The notes under the pieces are model-generated. The model was not told the DNA's origin and searched no databases. It was given only the letters and a program-made list of their open reading frames with translations. A stretch of DNA of 64,000 nt from an uncultured Desulfovibrio sp. (GTDB lineage Bacteria; Desulfobacterota; Desulfovibrionia; Desulfovibrionales; Desulfovibrionaceae), in assembly GCA_913063155.1 (NCBI GenBank), contig CAJXYU010000004.1:1-64000 (forward strand), given 5' to 3'. The first letter of the stretch is position 1, and every line of letters begins with the position of its first letter. Of the stretch, positions 52,022-60,921 are shown in pieces. Position numbers and translations under genes: made by a program.

Positions 52022-52100
52022 CAACGTCGTCGGCTTGCCCCTGGCCCGGATTCTGGAAGTGTTAATGAAATGGGGTGTTATCGTTCCAAGAGAAGACTAA
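52022..52100 (+). repeat. maf 3'-end repeat, copy 2
   Basis: Identical to copy 1 over 79 bp, including the maf stop codon, but not preceded by any maf coding sequence. The region 51928-52231 holds only this copy, the arm-type site and an inverted repeat. Confidence 0.95.
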
Positions 52101-52133
52101 CAGACTTTCACTCAGGGTATTTAGTCCAATAGC

Positions 52134-52188
52134 GATGCTGGATTGACCAGTGTTATTACCCGAAAGCCCCTGGTCCGAATCCAGCATC
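52134..52188. other. Long imperfect palindrome after copy 2
   Basis: Arms GATGCTGGATT and AATCCAGCATC are exact complements. Inside them GACCAG pairs with CTGGTC, with a 2-nt bulge and a 20-nt loop. No T-run follows on either strand, so it is not an ordinary terminator. Confidence 0.6.
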
Positions 52189-52231
52189 ACAACCAAATGA
52201 TTACAATGTGTTAGAAGTAATTCTTAAGTCC

Positions 52232-52540
52232 CTAACTGAAAATTTTATCCCCGCTGGCATTATTAAATCCTGGATGAATATCAAAACGCACCACCCCGAC
52301 CGGGACATCCACTGCGGCAGCGATTTGTGCTGTTCCAACCGCCCCGAACCCTCCGCATAGCTCGATAGCTGAAATATTCTCGTTTTCCACAAGTTCGCGT
52401 GCCAAAGACTCGGCCTGGGCATAATCACTCACGGCTACAGCCAGCAACTCTACTGCTTCAGTACGGACCCAACTTCTGTGTTCTTTCGGATTGGCATTAG
52501 GCGCCACAAAAATAAATGCGGCTTTAAGTACATCACTCAT
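52232..52540 (-). CDS. Small DUF6506-like protein
   Basis: A 102-residue protein resembling the DUF6506 family, whose function is not known. The family features are the N-terminal 'KAAFIFVAPNANPKEHRS', 'AIELCGGFGAVGTAQIAAAV' in the middle, and 'VPVGVVRFDIHPG' near the end. It is the only gene between repeat copies 2 and 3. AAGGA lies 6 nt before the ATG. It has no apparent partner here. The stretch 52541-52933 upstream of it holds only an arm-type site and repeat copy 3. Confidence 0.6.
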   Translation of the reverse strand: MSDVLKAAFIFVAPNANPKEHRSWVRTEAVELLAVAVSDYAQAESLARELVENENISAIELCGGFGAVGTAQIAAAVDVPVGVVRFDIHPGFNNASGDKIFS

Positions 52541-52711
52541 TTGCTTTCCTTATCTGGATGTTGTTGGTTAACGGAAACGCCCATCCTTTCCGACATGGGC
52601 CAAAGAGTTACGCCGTCTTGCGGGCTCACCCCAGATAGTGCCTCTTGTTTCGGGCGCACCTGATATATCTCCGACGGGCTCCCGCCGTCAAAGTCATAGT
52701 AAGAGTGGAAA

Positions 52712-52730
52712 CTCCCACACGGGCCCCCAC
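52712..52730 (+). promoter_or_regulatory. Putative arm-type site, diverged, before copy 3
   Basis: CTCCCACACGGGCCCCCAC differs from the 51939 site at 3 of 19 positions and also ends exactly 64 bp before its repeat copy. The 64 bp between show little similarity. Confidence 0.5.
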
Positions 52731-52794
52731 GGGGCTACACCCGGCAAAGCAAATCATCAATGACGACAAAGTGTTACAGCCTCATCAAACAGAT

Positions 52795-52852
52795 CAACGT
52801 CGTCGACTTGCCCCCGGCCAGGATTCTGGAAGTGTTAATGAAATGGGGTGTT
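52795..52852 (+). repeat. maf 3'-end repeat, copy 3 (diverged, truncated)
   Basis: Matches the first 58 bp of the 79-bp repeat with 3 mismatches and lacks the last 21 bp with the stop codon. It looks like the oldest copy. Confidence 0.9.
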
Positions 52853-52933
52853 GTGGGTCCATCATGAGGCTGATTTCTCCCGACAAGCCTTCCCCACCGA
52901 AAAGTGACCCACTGGAAAGCTTCATGCATTGCA

Positions 52934-53401
52934 TCAGGCCTCCATTTTTTCAAGGACCTCGGTGCGGCGTTTTTTATAATGTTCAGTATGCAGACGCAAG
53001 TGCCTATAGTAATCCTCAACCAGAAACTCAAGTGTCAGCTTTCCCTCTGATGTTTCCCAGGTATTTTGCAACACATCGTGCGACATTGACTCGGCGAGAT
53101 GAAGAAGTAAGGCGTTAAAGCTTGTCCAAAGGGTGGAAAGGCTTTCAAAATCGAACTGGTCATACTTCTGCGAGGCAACCCACGGTTCAGCGTCGTAACC
53201 GGGATAGTCCTTCAAATTTTCAAAACGCAGGCGAACAAAACGTTGATGGTTGTTACTCGCGGAATCGATCAAATGCCCGACGATTTCAGATAAGGTCCAG
53301 GCATCAGGAGATATGCGCAAGTGGCTTTCCCCACCTGATGTCTGGTCCAGCAACGCCTGAAACGATCGAATGGCTTGCTTGGCCTCATCAATATCCAACA
53401 T
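52934..53401 (-). CDS. DinB-like four-helix-bundle protein
   Basis: A 155-residue protein of the DinB/YfiT-like superfamily, whose members use three histidines to bind a metal. 'GHLIDSASNNHQRFVRL' near residues 42-58 and 'HLRLHTEHYKKR' near 134-145 supply candidate metal histidines. The family includes thiol-dependent transferases such as bacillithiol S-transferase, but no specific activity can be assigned. GAGAGGG precedes the ATG. It lies just beyond copy 3 and may be part of the accessory region or the old flank. Confidence 0.75.
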   Translation of the reverse strand: MLDIDEAKQAIRSFQALLDQTSGGESHLRISPDAWTLSEIVGHLIDSASNNHQRFVRLRFENLKDYPGYDAEPWVASQKYDQFDFESLSTLWTSFNALLLHLAESMSHDVLQNTWETSEGKLTLEFLVEDYYRHLRLHTEHYKKRRTEVLEKMEA

Positions 53402-53552
53402 GACACCCTCTCAAATATCTATGTAGTATTTCGATCAAAATCATGTAAATTTGATTCAAGCAGGCGATCAGCTTACAAAAAATTGAATCACTTTATATAT
53501 CCATCAACATTTTTTCCGTCAATTGAAAGTCAAAACACTCGTGGACAAACAT

Positions 53553-54335
53553 ATGAAAGAATATCTTGTTCAATCGTCGAAAGCGGCTCTCCGTTACCAT
53601 GACCTTTCGGGAGCCGGGGCGCCGATACTTTTCATTCACGGCCTCGGCTGCGCATCCTCTCTTGATTATCCGCAGGTGGCCGCGGCAGACGGCCTGCCGA
53701 AGCATCGAAGAATTCTGGTGGACCTGCTCGGTTCCGCATTCAGCGACAAACCCGAGGAGTTCGAATACTCCATTGAATCCCACGCCGTGTATCTCCAAGA
53801 ATTCGTGGAGCACCTGAAACTCGACGAATTTTATCTCTTCGGGCACAGCATGGGCGGGAGCATCGCCATTTCCCTGGCAAGACGCTGCGAAAAACGCCTC
53901 AAGGGAATTCTGATCAGTGAAGCGAATTTAGACTCGGGTGGTGGATTTTTCAGCAGAAGGATCGCCAAGTACGGAGAGAAAGCCTACCGCTCCTTCGGGC
54001 ACGACGAAACGATCAGGGAAGCCAGAGAAGGAGCAAGCACCAATTGGGCCGCCGGGCTTGAGTCCAGCTCCCCTGTCGCAATATATCGCGAAGCCCTGTC
54101 ATTGGTGGAAGGGACGAGTCCCAGCTGGCGCAAAACACTTCATGCCCTGAACATCCCGAAGACATTCATCTACGGCGAACAGTCGTTGCCCGATCCGGAC
54201 GTATCCGACCTTGAACAACACGACGTGCGGATCGAAATCGTTCGAAACGCAGGACATTCCATGGCGTGGGAGAGTCCGGAAGGAGTGGCGGCGGCCATCG
54301 TCAACGGCATTCGCTTTTCCGATTCACGTTCTTAG
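53553..54335 (+). CDS. Alpha/beta hydrolase
   Basis: A 260-residue alpha/beta-hydrolase-fold enzyme. 'ILFIHGLGCASS' is the oxyanion region, 'LFGHSMGGSIAIS' carries the nucleophilic Ser (near residue 108), and 'NAGHSMAWE' has the catalytic His near residue 240. The acid residue is probably in 'YGEQSLPDPD'. The substrate is unknown. The start is ATG 53553 (weak ribosome site); TTG 53523 would add ten residues. Its stop overlaps the stop of the convergent LysE-family gene by 3 bp. Confidence 0.8.
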   Translation: MKEYLVQSSKAALRYHDLSGAGAPILFIHGLGCASSLDYPQVAAADGLPKHRRILVDLLGSAFSDKPEEFEYSIESHAVYLQEFVEHLKLDEFYLFGHSMGGSIAISLARRCEKRLKGILISEANLDSGGGFFSRRIAKYGEKAYRSFGHDETIREAREGASTNWAAGLESSSPVAIYREALSLVEGTSPSWRKTLHALNIPKTFIYGEQSLPDPDVSDLEQHDVRIEIVRNAGHSMAWESPEGVAAAIVNGIRFSDSRS

Positions 54336-54970
54336 GAGTGCTCCGCCATTGCCAGCCTGATCCCCAGGAAGACGAACAAGGCGCCGGTGCAACGCTCGAA
54401 CCAGCGCATGTAGACTCCATTCCCCTTGAGACTCTTTGCAATTCTGGAAGCAGACCAAGCCGCCAACAGACAGACAAGCATGCCATTGATCCAGAAGATG
54501 ATGCCGAGAAAGGCGAACGAAAGAGCCTTGAACGGCGCATCCGGGGTTATGAACTGGGGAAGAAAGGCCATAAAAAAAAGTGCAACCTTGGGATTCAGAG
54601 CATTGGTCAGGAACCCCTGCAGGAAAATTTTCCTGCGCGGCAAGGGCGACGCTTTGCCGGTTATTTGGGCCGCCAGTCCCTTTGAAGAGGAAAAAAGACT
54701 CGTGATCCCCACATAGACCAGATACAAGGCGCCGATGATTTTGACGATCGTAAAGGCCATCGCCGAAGTTGCCAGTATGGCGGAAAGGCCGAGAGTGGCA
54801 GCGGCAATGTGAACAAAGCACCCTGCCCCGATACCGCCAACAGCGACAATACCGTTCTTCAAGCCGCCGGAAGTGCTTCGACTGATAATATAGACAAGAT
54901 CCGGGCCGGGAGCGATGTTCAGCAGCAGCCCTGACAAAACAAAAAGCAGCAAGTCGTGAGTCCCAAGCAT
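54332..54970 (-). CDS. LysE/RhtB family amino acid exporter
   Basis: A 212-residue inner-membrane exporter with about six helices. 'LLLNIAPGPDLVYIISRSTSGG' is the LysE N-terminal motif and 'GFLTNALNPKVALFFMAFLPQF' the central one. Substrate is probably an amino acid such as homoserine, threonine or lysine, unassigned. ATG 54970 is preferred because GGTGG precedes it; ATG 54982 is the alternative. It is convergent with the hydrolase. Confidence 0.85.
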   Translation of the reverse strand: MLGTHDLLLFVLSGLLLNIAPGPDLVYIISRSTSGGLKNGIVAVGGIGAGCFVHIAAATLGLSAILATSAMAFTIVKIIGALYLVYVGITSLFSSSKGLAAQITGKASPLPRRKIFLQGFLTNALNPKVALFFMAFLPQFITPDAPFKALSFAFLGIIFWINGMLVCLLAAWSASRIAKSLKGNGVYMRWFERCTGALFVFLGIRLAMAEHS

Positions 54971-55096
54971 TGATTCCACCATGTGGTTGCGGTTGATGGG
55001 GTTGCCTTGAAAGAATTACGCGACATGTCAAACGCTTGCAATGCTCAATGGACGAGGGCATGGTAAGGCCTTTGAAACTTTTAACTCGGTACCCAG

Positions 55097-55558
55097 ATGA
55101 GCAACAGGATCGCACTTCACTTGGCAACTCTCGGCCCCATCGGCCATCTCCCGAAAATGCCCGGCACCTGGGGATCGCTGACGTCGGCCCTGGTTGCCCC
55201 CTGGCTTTTTCTACCCTTTTCCATGCCCATTCGCGCAGGAATACTCATTCTGGTATTCATTCTGGGCTGCTGGGCTGCAACAGGAGCGGAAAAGGAACTC
55301 GGCGCCTCGGACCCGGGATGCGTCATCATTGATGAACTGTTCGGCCAATGGCTGGCCATGCTGCCTTTTGCCGCTCTCAGCGGCTGGCAGCTGGCAGCCG
55401 CATTTGCCTTGTTCAGGGTATTCGATATCCTCAAGCCATGGCCCATCAAAAATGCCGAGCATGCCTTTCCCCGGGGGCTGGGCGTCATGGTGGACGACGG
55501 CATTGCCGGCATCTATGCAGGAGCAGTGCTCTTCTTCATTCTCCCGTACATTCCATGA
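55097..55558 (+). CDS. pgpA: Phosphatidylglycerophosphatase A
   Basis: A 153-residue integral membrane phosphatase making phosphatidylglycerol from its phosphate. 'GHLPKMPGTWGSLTSAL' near residue 16 is diagnostic. 'DPGCVIIDELFGQWLAML' near residue 72 and 'RVFDILKPWPIKNAEHAFPRGLGVMVDDGIAGIYAG' complete the PgpA signature. About three helices are seen. A terminator lies immediately after it. Confidence 0.9.
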   Translation: MSNRIALHLATLGPIGHLPKMPGTWGSLTSALVAPWLFLPFSMPIRAGILILVFILGCWAATGAEKELGASDPGCVIIDELFGQWLAMLPFAALSGWQLAAAFALFRVFDILKPWPIKNAEHAFPRGLGVMVDDGIAGIYAGAVLFFILPYIP

Positions 55559-55560
55559 CA

Positions 55561-55599
55561 CAAAAAAAAAGCGCCGCATTCCCAAAGAATGCGGCGCTT
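55561..55599. terminator. Terminator between pgpA and pal
   Basis: A 13-bp stem (AAGCGCCGCATTC / GAATGCGGCGCTT) with a 5-nt loop has a nine-base A-run on the left. It therefore ends the tol-pal operon on the minus strand; the + strand T-run is short. Confidence 0.85.
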
Positions 55600-55617
55600 G
55601 ACTCGTTTTTCTGCTTG

Positions 55618-56178
55618 CTAGTAGGAAATCTTGAATTCGTCTCGACGATTCTGCGCCCAGGCCGTTTCGTTGTGGCCGGAATCCAGGGGGCGCTCCTCAC
55701 CAAAACTGACGACACTCATACGTTCGGGCTCGATACCCAGAATGACGAGATGCTCAAAAGCGGCCCGTGCACGGCGTTCACCCAGGGCCAGGTTGTATTC
55801 CTCGGTACCGCGCTCATCGCAATGACCTTCAATGACCATGGTCAGCTCGGGAAACTCCTTCATGAGTTCGGCCTTGCGCCCCAGAACCATGCGGGCTTCA
55901 TCATTCAGTTCGTACGAATCGAACGCAAAATGGATTCTGAACTGCATTTCTTCCACGGCGCGGGCCTGGGCTTCCTTCCGCGCTTCTGCAGCGAGGGTGC
56001 TCTCATCCACCTGCGACTCTTCACCCACTGTATCTTCACTATAATCGGACTTGTCTTCCACCTTCACCTTGGTGGCTCCGGGAGGCATGCTGGACGTGCT
56101 TTTCTTGGCGCAACCCGCTCCAACGAGCAGAACAAGGCTCAACAAAGCAATCAGTGCAAACGAAAAACGAAATTTCAT
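55618..56178 (-). CDS. pal: Peptidoglycan-associated lipoprotein Pal
   Basis: A 186-residue outer-membrane lipoprotein binding peptidoglycan, last gene of the Tol-Pal system. The lipobox VGAGC puts the lipidated cysteine at residue 23. A charged linker (25-75) leads to the OmpA domain: 'IHFAFDSYELNDEARMVL', 'GHCDERGTEEYNLALGERRARAA' and 'NRRDEFKIS'. GAAGGAG precedes the ATG. It is separated from tolB by 118 bp. Confidence 0.93.
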   Translation of the reverse strand: MKFRFSFALIALLSLVLLVGAGCAKKSTSSMPPGATKVKVEDKSDYSEDTVGEESQVDESTLAAEARKEAQARAVEEMQFRIHFAFDSYELNDEARMVLGRKAELMKEFPELTMVIEGHCDERGTEEYNLALGERRARAAFEHLVILGIEPERMSVVSFGEERPLDSGHNETAWAQNRRDEFKISY

Positions 56179-56296
56179 ATCTACTCCTTCGATGTGCCGT
56201 CCATGGCAGTTACTGCAGGAATGTGCGTCACCCCACCGGACATACGGTTAGGTGTACCCTTTCTCAATTAAAAATCAAGTACCCTGACAAAACGTG

Positions 56297-57610
56297 TCAT
56301 CTCTGTAACGATGTATCCCAAGCCGGGGCAAAAGCGGAACCGTTCCCGGTATTGAGCTTTTTGGGAGTATCGCCGTGACGGGTCGTCAGGTACATTTTGT
56401 ATTCCCCGGACCTGTTGGACGCGAAGGCAACGAAGTATCCGTCCGGGCCAAAGGCAGGATATTCATCACTGCCCGGACCGAAGGTCAGCTGCTTTTCGCG
56501 ACCCGTTTTCAGGTCATGAAGGAATATGCGGTGTCCATTGGCTGTTTGGTGGGTGTAAGCTATATATCTTCCATCCGGGCTCAAGCATGGGTGCGTGTTG
56601 TACTTACCGGTGATGGTCACGCGCTTCAGTGCTCCGGTTTTCAGATTCAAGGTGTAAACATGTGGATTGCCTGCACGTCCGGAAGTGAAAGCCATCAGGG
56701 TTCCGGTTCGGTCGAAGCTCGGTGAGACATCGATGTACGAACTCTTCACAATGGTGCGGACCGGCTTGTATTCCTTGTTCAGCAGGTAGATATCGGAATG
56801 TCCCGTCTTGTTCAGGGTCACGGCAATTCGTTCATTGTCCAGGAATTCTGGACTAACCACCAACTGCCCAAGAGTGTTGTTTCGCAGCGTAATCTTACCC
56901 GTCTTGGAATCCCATACACCGAGGGTATGTTTCTTGGCGCCTATATGGGTGAAGGCGACGCGGGAACCGTCCGGGCTCCAGGTGGGGCTCAGGTTGAAAC
57001 CGCCGAGCTTGGTGATGCGGGTCAGTTCCCTGCCCTGCGGCAGCACCGTATAGATTTCCTTGGTCTTGCCCAATTGCTTCACAAACGCAATGGGCGAGTC
57101 GAAAAAACCTTTTTTGCCGGAAAGCTCTTCCAGCAATACCGAGCAGAAACGGTCCGCAACACGGGTGACGAGTTTGCCCTCCACCTGGCCGTAGGCCTTG
57201 CCCACCACCATGCGGCCGCTGAACGTCTCGTAAACGCGGACCTCCAGGTTCGAACCGTTCCACCCCGTGGTCATAACCAAGTCGACTTTGGCCAATTGCA
57301 GCGGTTTGAAATTGATGTCGCTTCCTTTCACTCCCTTGCTCGGGTCGCCGCCCAGCAACTGGGACATGGGAACGTCCTTGAGAAACGGAATATAGGAAAG
57401 ATCGTTTCTGACAACCTTGTCGAATTCGGCGGCGGTCACCGGTATAGCCCGGCCTGTTCGGAGTGTGCGTGGGGGCAGAATGGTCATGTTGACCAGTTTC
57501 TGGCCGGGGCCGTAAATATCCACGGTCAAGGGGGCCTGGGCCGCGGCAAACACAACCGATGTGACAAGCATCAGCGCTGTCATAAGCAAACTAAGAGAGA
57601 TTTTCTTCAT
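56297..57610 (-). CDS. tolB: Tol-Pal system beta-propeller protein TolB
   Basis: A 437-residue periplasmic protein. The signal peptide (about 1-25, ending 'FAAAQA') precedes the N-terminal TolB_N domain (about 26-165). A six-bladed propeller made of PD40 repeats follows: 'LSPTWSPDGSRVAFT', 'VSPSFDRTGTLMAFTS', 'THPCLSPDGRYIAYTH' and 'EYPAFGPDGYFVAFAS'. It links Pal to TolA during envelope constriction. The ATG is 4 nt after the tolA stop. Confidence 0.93.
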   Translation of the reverse strand: MKKISLSLLMTALMLVTSVVFAAAQAPLTVDIYGPGQKLVNMTILPPRTLRTGRAIPVTAAEFDKVVRNDLSYIPFLKDVPMSQLLGGDPSKGVKGSDINFKPLQLAKVDLVMTTGWNGSNLEVRVYETFSGRMVVGKAYGQVEGKLVTRVADRFCSVLLEELSGKKGFFDSPIAFVKQLGKTKEIYTVLPQGRELTRITKLGGFNLSPTWSPDGSRVAFTHIGAKKHTLGVWDSKTGKITLRNNTLGQLVVSPEFLDNERIAVTLNKTGHSDIYLLNKEYKPVRTIVKSSYIDVSPSFDRTGTLMAFTSGRAGNPHVYTLNLKTGALKRVTITGKYNTHPCLSPDGRYIAYTHQTANGHRIFLHDLKTGREKQLTFGPGSDEYPAFGPDGYFVAFASNRSGEYKMYLTTRHGDTPKKLNTGNGSAFAPAWDTSLQR

Positions 57611-57614
57611 AACG

Positions 57615-58496
57615 TTATTCAGACAGTTCCTGGCTGTTGAAGTTTATTCGCAACACCCTGTCACGTGCGGTCTTGGGCGGTACGACAAATTCCGTCTCCT
57701 TGATGGCCCGCAGAATCGACGAATCATATTTGGCGTTTCTGGAACTTTCGACGATCTTGGAACCGATGATTCGGCCGTCCGGGGTAATTTCGATTTCGAC
57801 CGTGGCCACAAGATTCTTGTCGCCAGCCAAGGCGGGGTAGCGCCAATTTTTCTTGATAGCCTCTCCAACGATGGAACCATAGACGGCCCTTAAGCCCGAC
57901 CCTGTTCCCTGCCCACCGGACACTCCGTCCCCAGAATCATCGGAGTACACTTCGTCTCCGGCCTGTTGACGGATGGCGGCCAGTTCACGCCGCACCGCAG
58001 CCTTTTCACGCTCTTCCTCTTTTTGGGCCTGCCGACGCAGTTCCTTCATGGCCTCGGCCCTCAATTGCGAGGCCGTTTTCTTAGGCTTGGGTTTGGGTTT
58101 CGGCTTAGGCTTCGGTTTGGGCTCCGGTTGAGGTTCAACTTTCTTTTCGGTCTTCTTCTTGATGACCTTCTTCTCTTTTTTCTTTTCGCTGATCTTCTTG
58201 GCTTCCGTCTTCACAGGCTTCGGTTCGGGCTTGGGTTCAGGCTCCGGCTTTGATTTTATTTCCTGAACCGGTTCAGAAGCCTTTTTCGGCGCCGGTTGCG
58301 GAGCCTTGGGTTCCGGTGGAGCGGAAACCCGCATGGGCTTTTTCCCGGCCGCGGGAGGAGCCAGGCTGACGATGTCCACCGTATAGACCGGACGATCAAG
58401 ATCCACTCTTTTAGGCTGGCTGCCAACCCAGAACAGAGCAGCAGCCAGAACTCCCACGTGGAAGAAAATGGAGAGGAAAAAGCCAAATATTCGCAT
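57615..58496 (-). CDS. tolA: TolA/TonB-type energy-transducing protein
   Basis: A 293-residue protein spanning the periplasm. One N-terminal helix (about 4-24) precedes a long Pro/Lys/Glu-rich segment (about 45-145) with many PKP and KPK repeats. A charged helical region (145-175) and a TonB-like C-terminal domain (about 205-293, 'YSSILRAI'-type helix and 'VVPPKTARDRVLRINFNSQEL') follow. It is between tolR and tolB, so its role as TolA is clear. No strong ribosome site precedes the ATG. Confidence 0.9.
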   Translation of the reverse strand: MRIFGFFLSIFFHVGVLAAALFWVGSQPKRVDLDRPVYTVDIVSLAPPAAGKKPMRVSAPPEPKAPQPAPKKASEPVQEIKSKPEPEPKPEPKPVKTEAKKISEKKKEKKVIKKKTEKKVEPQPEPKPKPKPKPKPKPKKTASQLRAEAMKELRRQAQKEEEREKAAVRRELAAIRQQAGDEVYSDDSGDGVSGGQGTGSGLRAVYGSIVGEAIKKNWRYPALAGDKNLVATVEIEITPDGRIIGSKIVESSRNAKYDSSILRAIKETEFVVPPKTARDRVLRINFNSQELSE

Positions 58497-58540
58497 ACGT
58501 GCACGGCCGCCGGCCTAAGTCATCAACCGGCCTCCCGTCC

Positions 58541-58957
58541 TTATTTTTTCTTTGTATCCTGCTTTTGTTCAGCAACAATACCGAGTTTGTCGATACCCGC
58601 GCCTTTGATCTCGCCCATGACATCCACGACAAGACCATAAGGAACATCCTTGTCGGCCCTCAGGAAAAGCTGTTTCTTTTGCTTGGCCACCAGATTCTTG
58701 AGATGGTTGCCCAAATCTTCGGGTTTAACCTCGAATTCGTCGAGAAATAACCCGCCGTCCTTCTTGATGGTCAGCACAAGATGGTCCTTGTCCTGTGGAA
58801 GGTTCTTGACCGTCCGCGTGGTGGGCAGGTCGACCTCCACGCCCTGGGTCATGAGGGGCGCCGTAACCATGAAGATGATCAGCAGCACCAACATGACGTC
58901 CACAAAAGGCGTCACGTTGATCTCGGCTAGAAAGCCGTTACCGGTCTTGAGTGCCAT
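58541..58957 (-). CDS. tolR: Tol-Pal system protein TolR (ExbD family)
   Basis: A 138-residue membrane protein. '[26 protein letters not shown]' holds the single helix with the proton-binding Asp near residue 20. The periplasmic domain includes '[11 protein letters not shown]' and '[33 protein letters not shown]' (the ExbD signature). It lies 12 bp after tolQ. Confidence 0.93.
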   Translation of the reverse strand: MALKTGNGFLAEINVTPFVDVMLVLLIIFMVTAPLMTQGVEVDLPTTRTVKNLPQDKDHLVLTIKKDGGLFLDEFEVKPEDLGNHLKNLVAKQKKQLFLRADKDVPYGLVVDVMGEIKGAGIDKLGIVAEQKQDTKKK

Positions 58958-58969
58958 GATCTCGCCCTC

Positions 58970-59659
<690 letters not shown>

Positions 59660-59762
59660 GGAAAATACCCCGTTGCGTTTATTTTGTAGCCCGACAATAA
59701 TCGGCTGAACCTATTAAGTATCCTGACGGCATTCATGCCGAACAGGTGACATTTCCTTAAGT

Positions 59763-60413
59763 TCAACGCATGATGCGCTGAACGATTTCCCAAGAGTGCC
59801 GCTGCGCCTGCTCGTATTCCACAGGCGTCATTCCAGCTCCCAGGGCTATGGACTTGCGCAACTCAGCACTCACCAAATCGCGCGGAGCGTGGGCGTCGTT
59901 GTCGATAACCAACTTGGCTCCGTACTTCCTGGCCAAAGACAGCACATGCCCGTTGGTGTAGCTGTGCCCGCCGCGGGTCGTAATCTCCAGACAAACACCC
60001 TTTTCCGCGGCCAGTCTCACTTCCTCTTCGCCAATCAGGCCAGGATGGGCCAGAATGTCCACACCGGCCTCAATGGCGGCGAGGTTGGTTCCCGGAGCCA
60101 CCGGCTCCACAATAGTTTCCCCATGCATGACCACCAGCTGCGCTCCCAGTTCCCGAGCTTCGGTCACCAGTTCACCTATGAGACTCGGCGGTGTATGGGT
60201 CAGCTCGATGCCGGAAAGAACTGTGATATCGAAGAAATGTCCGTGCTTTTTGGCAAAAGAACCGACATTCTCGAGAATGGTGCGCAGGTTGGTCGCATCA
60301 GCGTGGTCGGTGATAGCGATGGCCTTGTACCCGGAGACACGAGCGCGACGAACCAACTCCGAAGGTATGAGTTCCCCGTCACTGAAGGTGGAATGTGTAT
60401 GAAGGTCTATCAT
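59763..60413 (-). CDS. PHP-domain metal-dependent phosphoesterase
   Basis: A 216-residue stand-alone PHP protein. 'MIDLHTHSTFSDGELIP' is metal motif 1, 'AIAITDHADATN' motif 2, 'GIELTHT' motif 3, and 'LAHPG' with 'VIDNDAHAPRD' supply the rest of the trinuclear metal site. Relatives act as phosphatases (histidinol phosphatase, trpH-like). It follows a BFN-type gene by 13 bp, and this miaB-bfn-php order is common in related bacteria. Confidence 0.85.
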   Translation of the reverse strand: MIDLHTHSTFSDGELIPSELVRRARVSGYKAIAITDHADATNLRTILENVGSFAKKHGHFFDITVLSGIELTHTPPSLIGELVTEARELGAQLVVMHGETIVEPVAPGTNLAAIEAGVDILAHPGLIGEEEVRLAAEKGVCLEITTRGGHSYTNGHVLSLARKYGAKLVIDNDAHAPRDLVSAELRKSIALGAGMTPVEYEQAQRHSWEIVQRIMR

Positions 60414-60426
60414 TTATGTCAGTCGG

Positions 60427-60921
60427 TTACATTTTATATTTGGTGTCATCCTCATCCAAGGAATCAAGAAGATCCTTCCACTTGTCCGGCTCTTCGCTTT
60501 TGACGATCTTCTGCTTCAGATTGTCTTCGCTCACTCCTGCGGTCTTGATGACTTCGGGATTGACGAAAATGGGCGTATCCGCTCGAACCGCCAAAGCGAT
60601 CGCATCCGATGGGCGACAGTCGATACGGTGCTCCTTCCCATCCTGCAATACCACCAGTTCGGCAAAAAAAGTCCCGTCCTCGATATCAGTCACCTGGACC
60701 TGATTGACCAGGCCGCCCAAAGTCTTGATGGAGGAAAGCAACAGGTCGTGCGTCATAGGGCGCGGGAATGGAATCTTGTTCAAGGCCATGGTGATGGACA
60801 TGGCCTCCACCGCGCCTATCCAGATGGGCAGAACCTGCGCCTCGGCTTCATTTTTAAGGATAAGGATCGGGGCTTGACTTGTCTCATCCAGGGCCATGCC
60901 GAATACTTTCATTCTTACCAT
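60427..60921 (-). CDS. Bifunctional nuclease (BFN/DUF151) family protein
   Basis: A 164-residue protein. The BFN domain (about 1-135) has 'VLPIWIGAVEAMSITMAL' and 'RIDCRPSDAIALAVRADTPIFV', both diagnostic. The short acidic tail 'DSLDEDDTKYKM' is unusual. Plant members were reported to have DNase and RNase activity; the bacterial role is not settled. The start overlaps the miaB end by 7 bp with AGGTGA upstream. Confidence 0.87.
   Translation of the reverse strand: MVRMKVFGMALDETSQAPILILKNEAEAQVLPIWIGAVEAMSITMALNKIPFPRPMTHDLLLSSIKTLGGLVNQVQVTDIEDGTFFAELVVLQDGKEHRIDCRPSDAIALAVRADTPIFVNPEVIKTAGVSEDNLKQKIVKSEEPDKWKDLLDSLDEDDTKYKM

Noticed and set aside
52134-52188. Integron attC site
   Set aside because: The palindrome lacks the RYYYAAC and GTTRRRY core sites required of attC.
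52541-52794. tRNA or small RNA gene in the gap before copy 3
   Set aside because: No cloverleaf, anticodon stem or promoter-terminator pair could be found; only the arm-type motif is evident.
58080-58250. Repetitive G/T/C-rich tract that looks like tandem repeats
   Set aside because: It encodes the Pro-Lys-Glu-rich segment of TolA; repeats are in codon phase and not a DNA element or CRISPR array.
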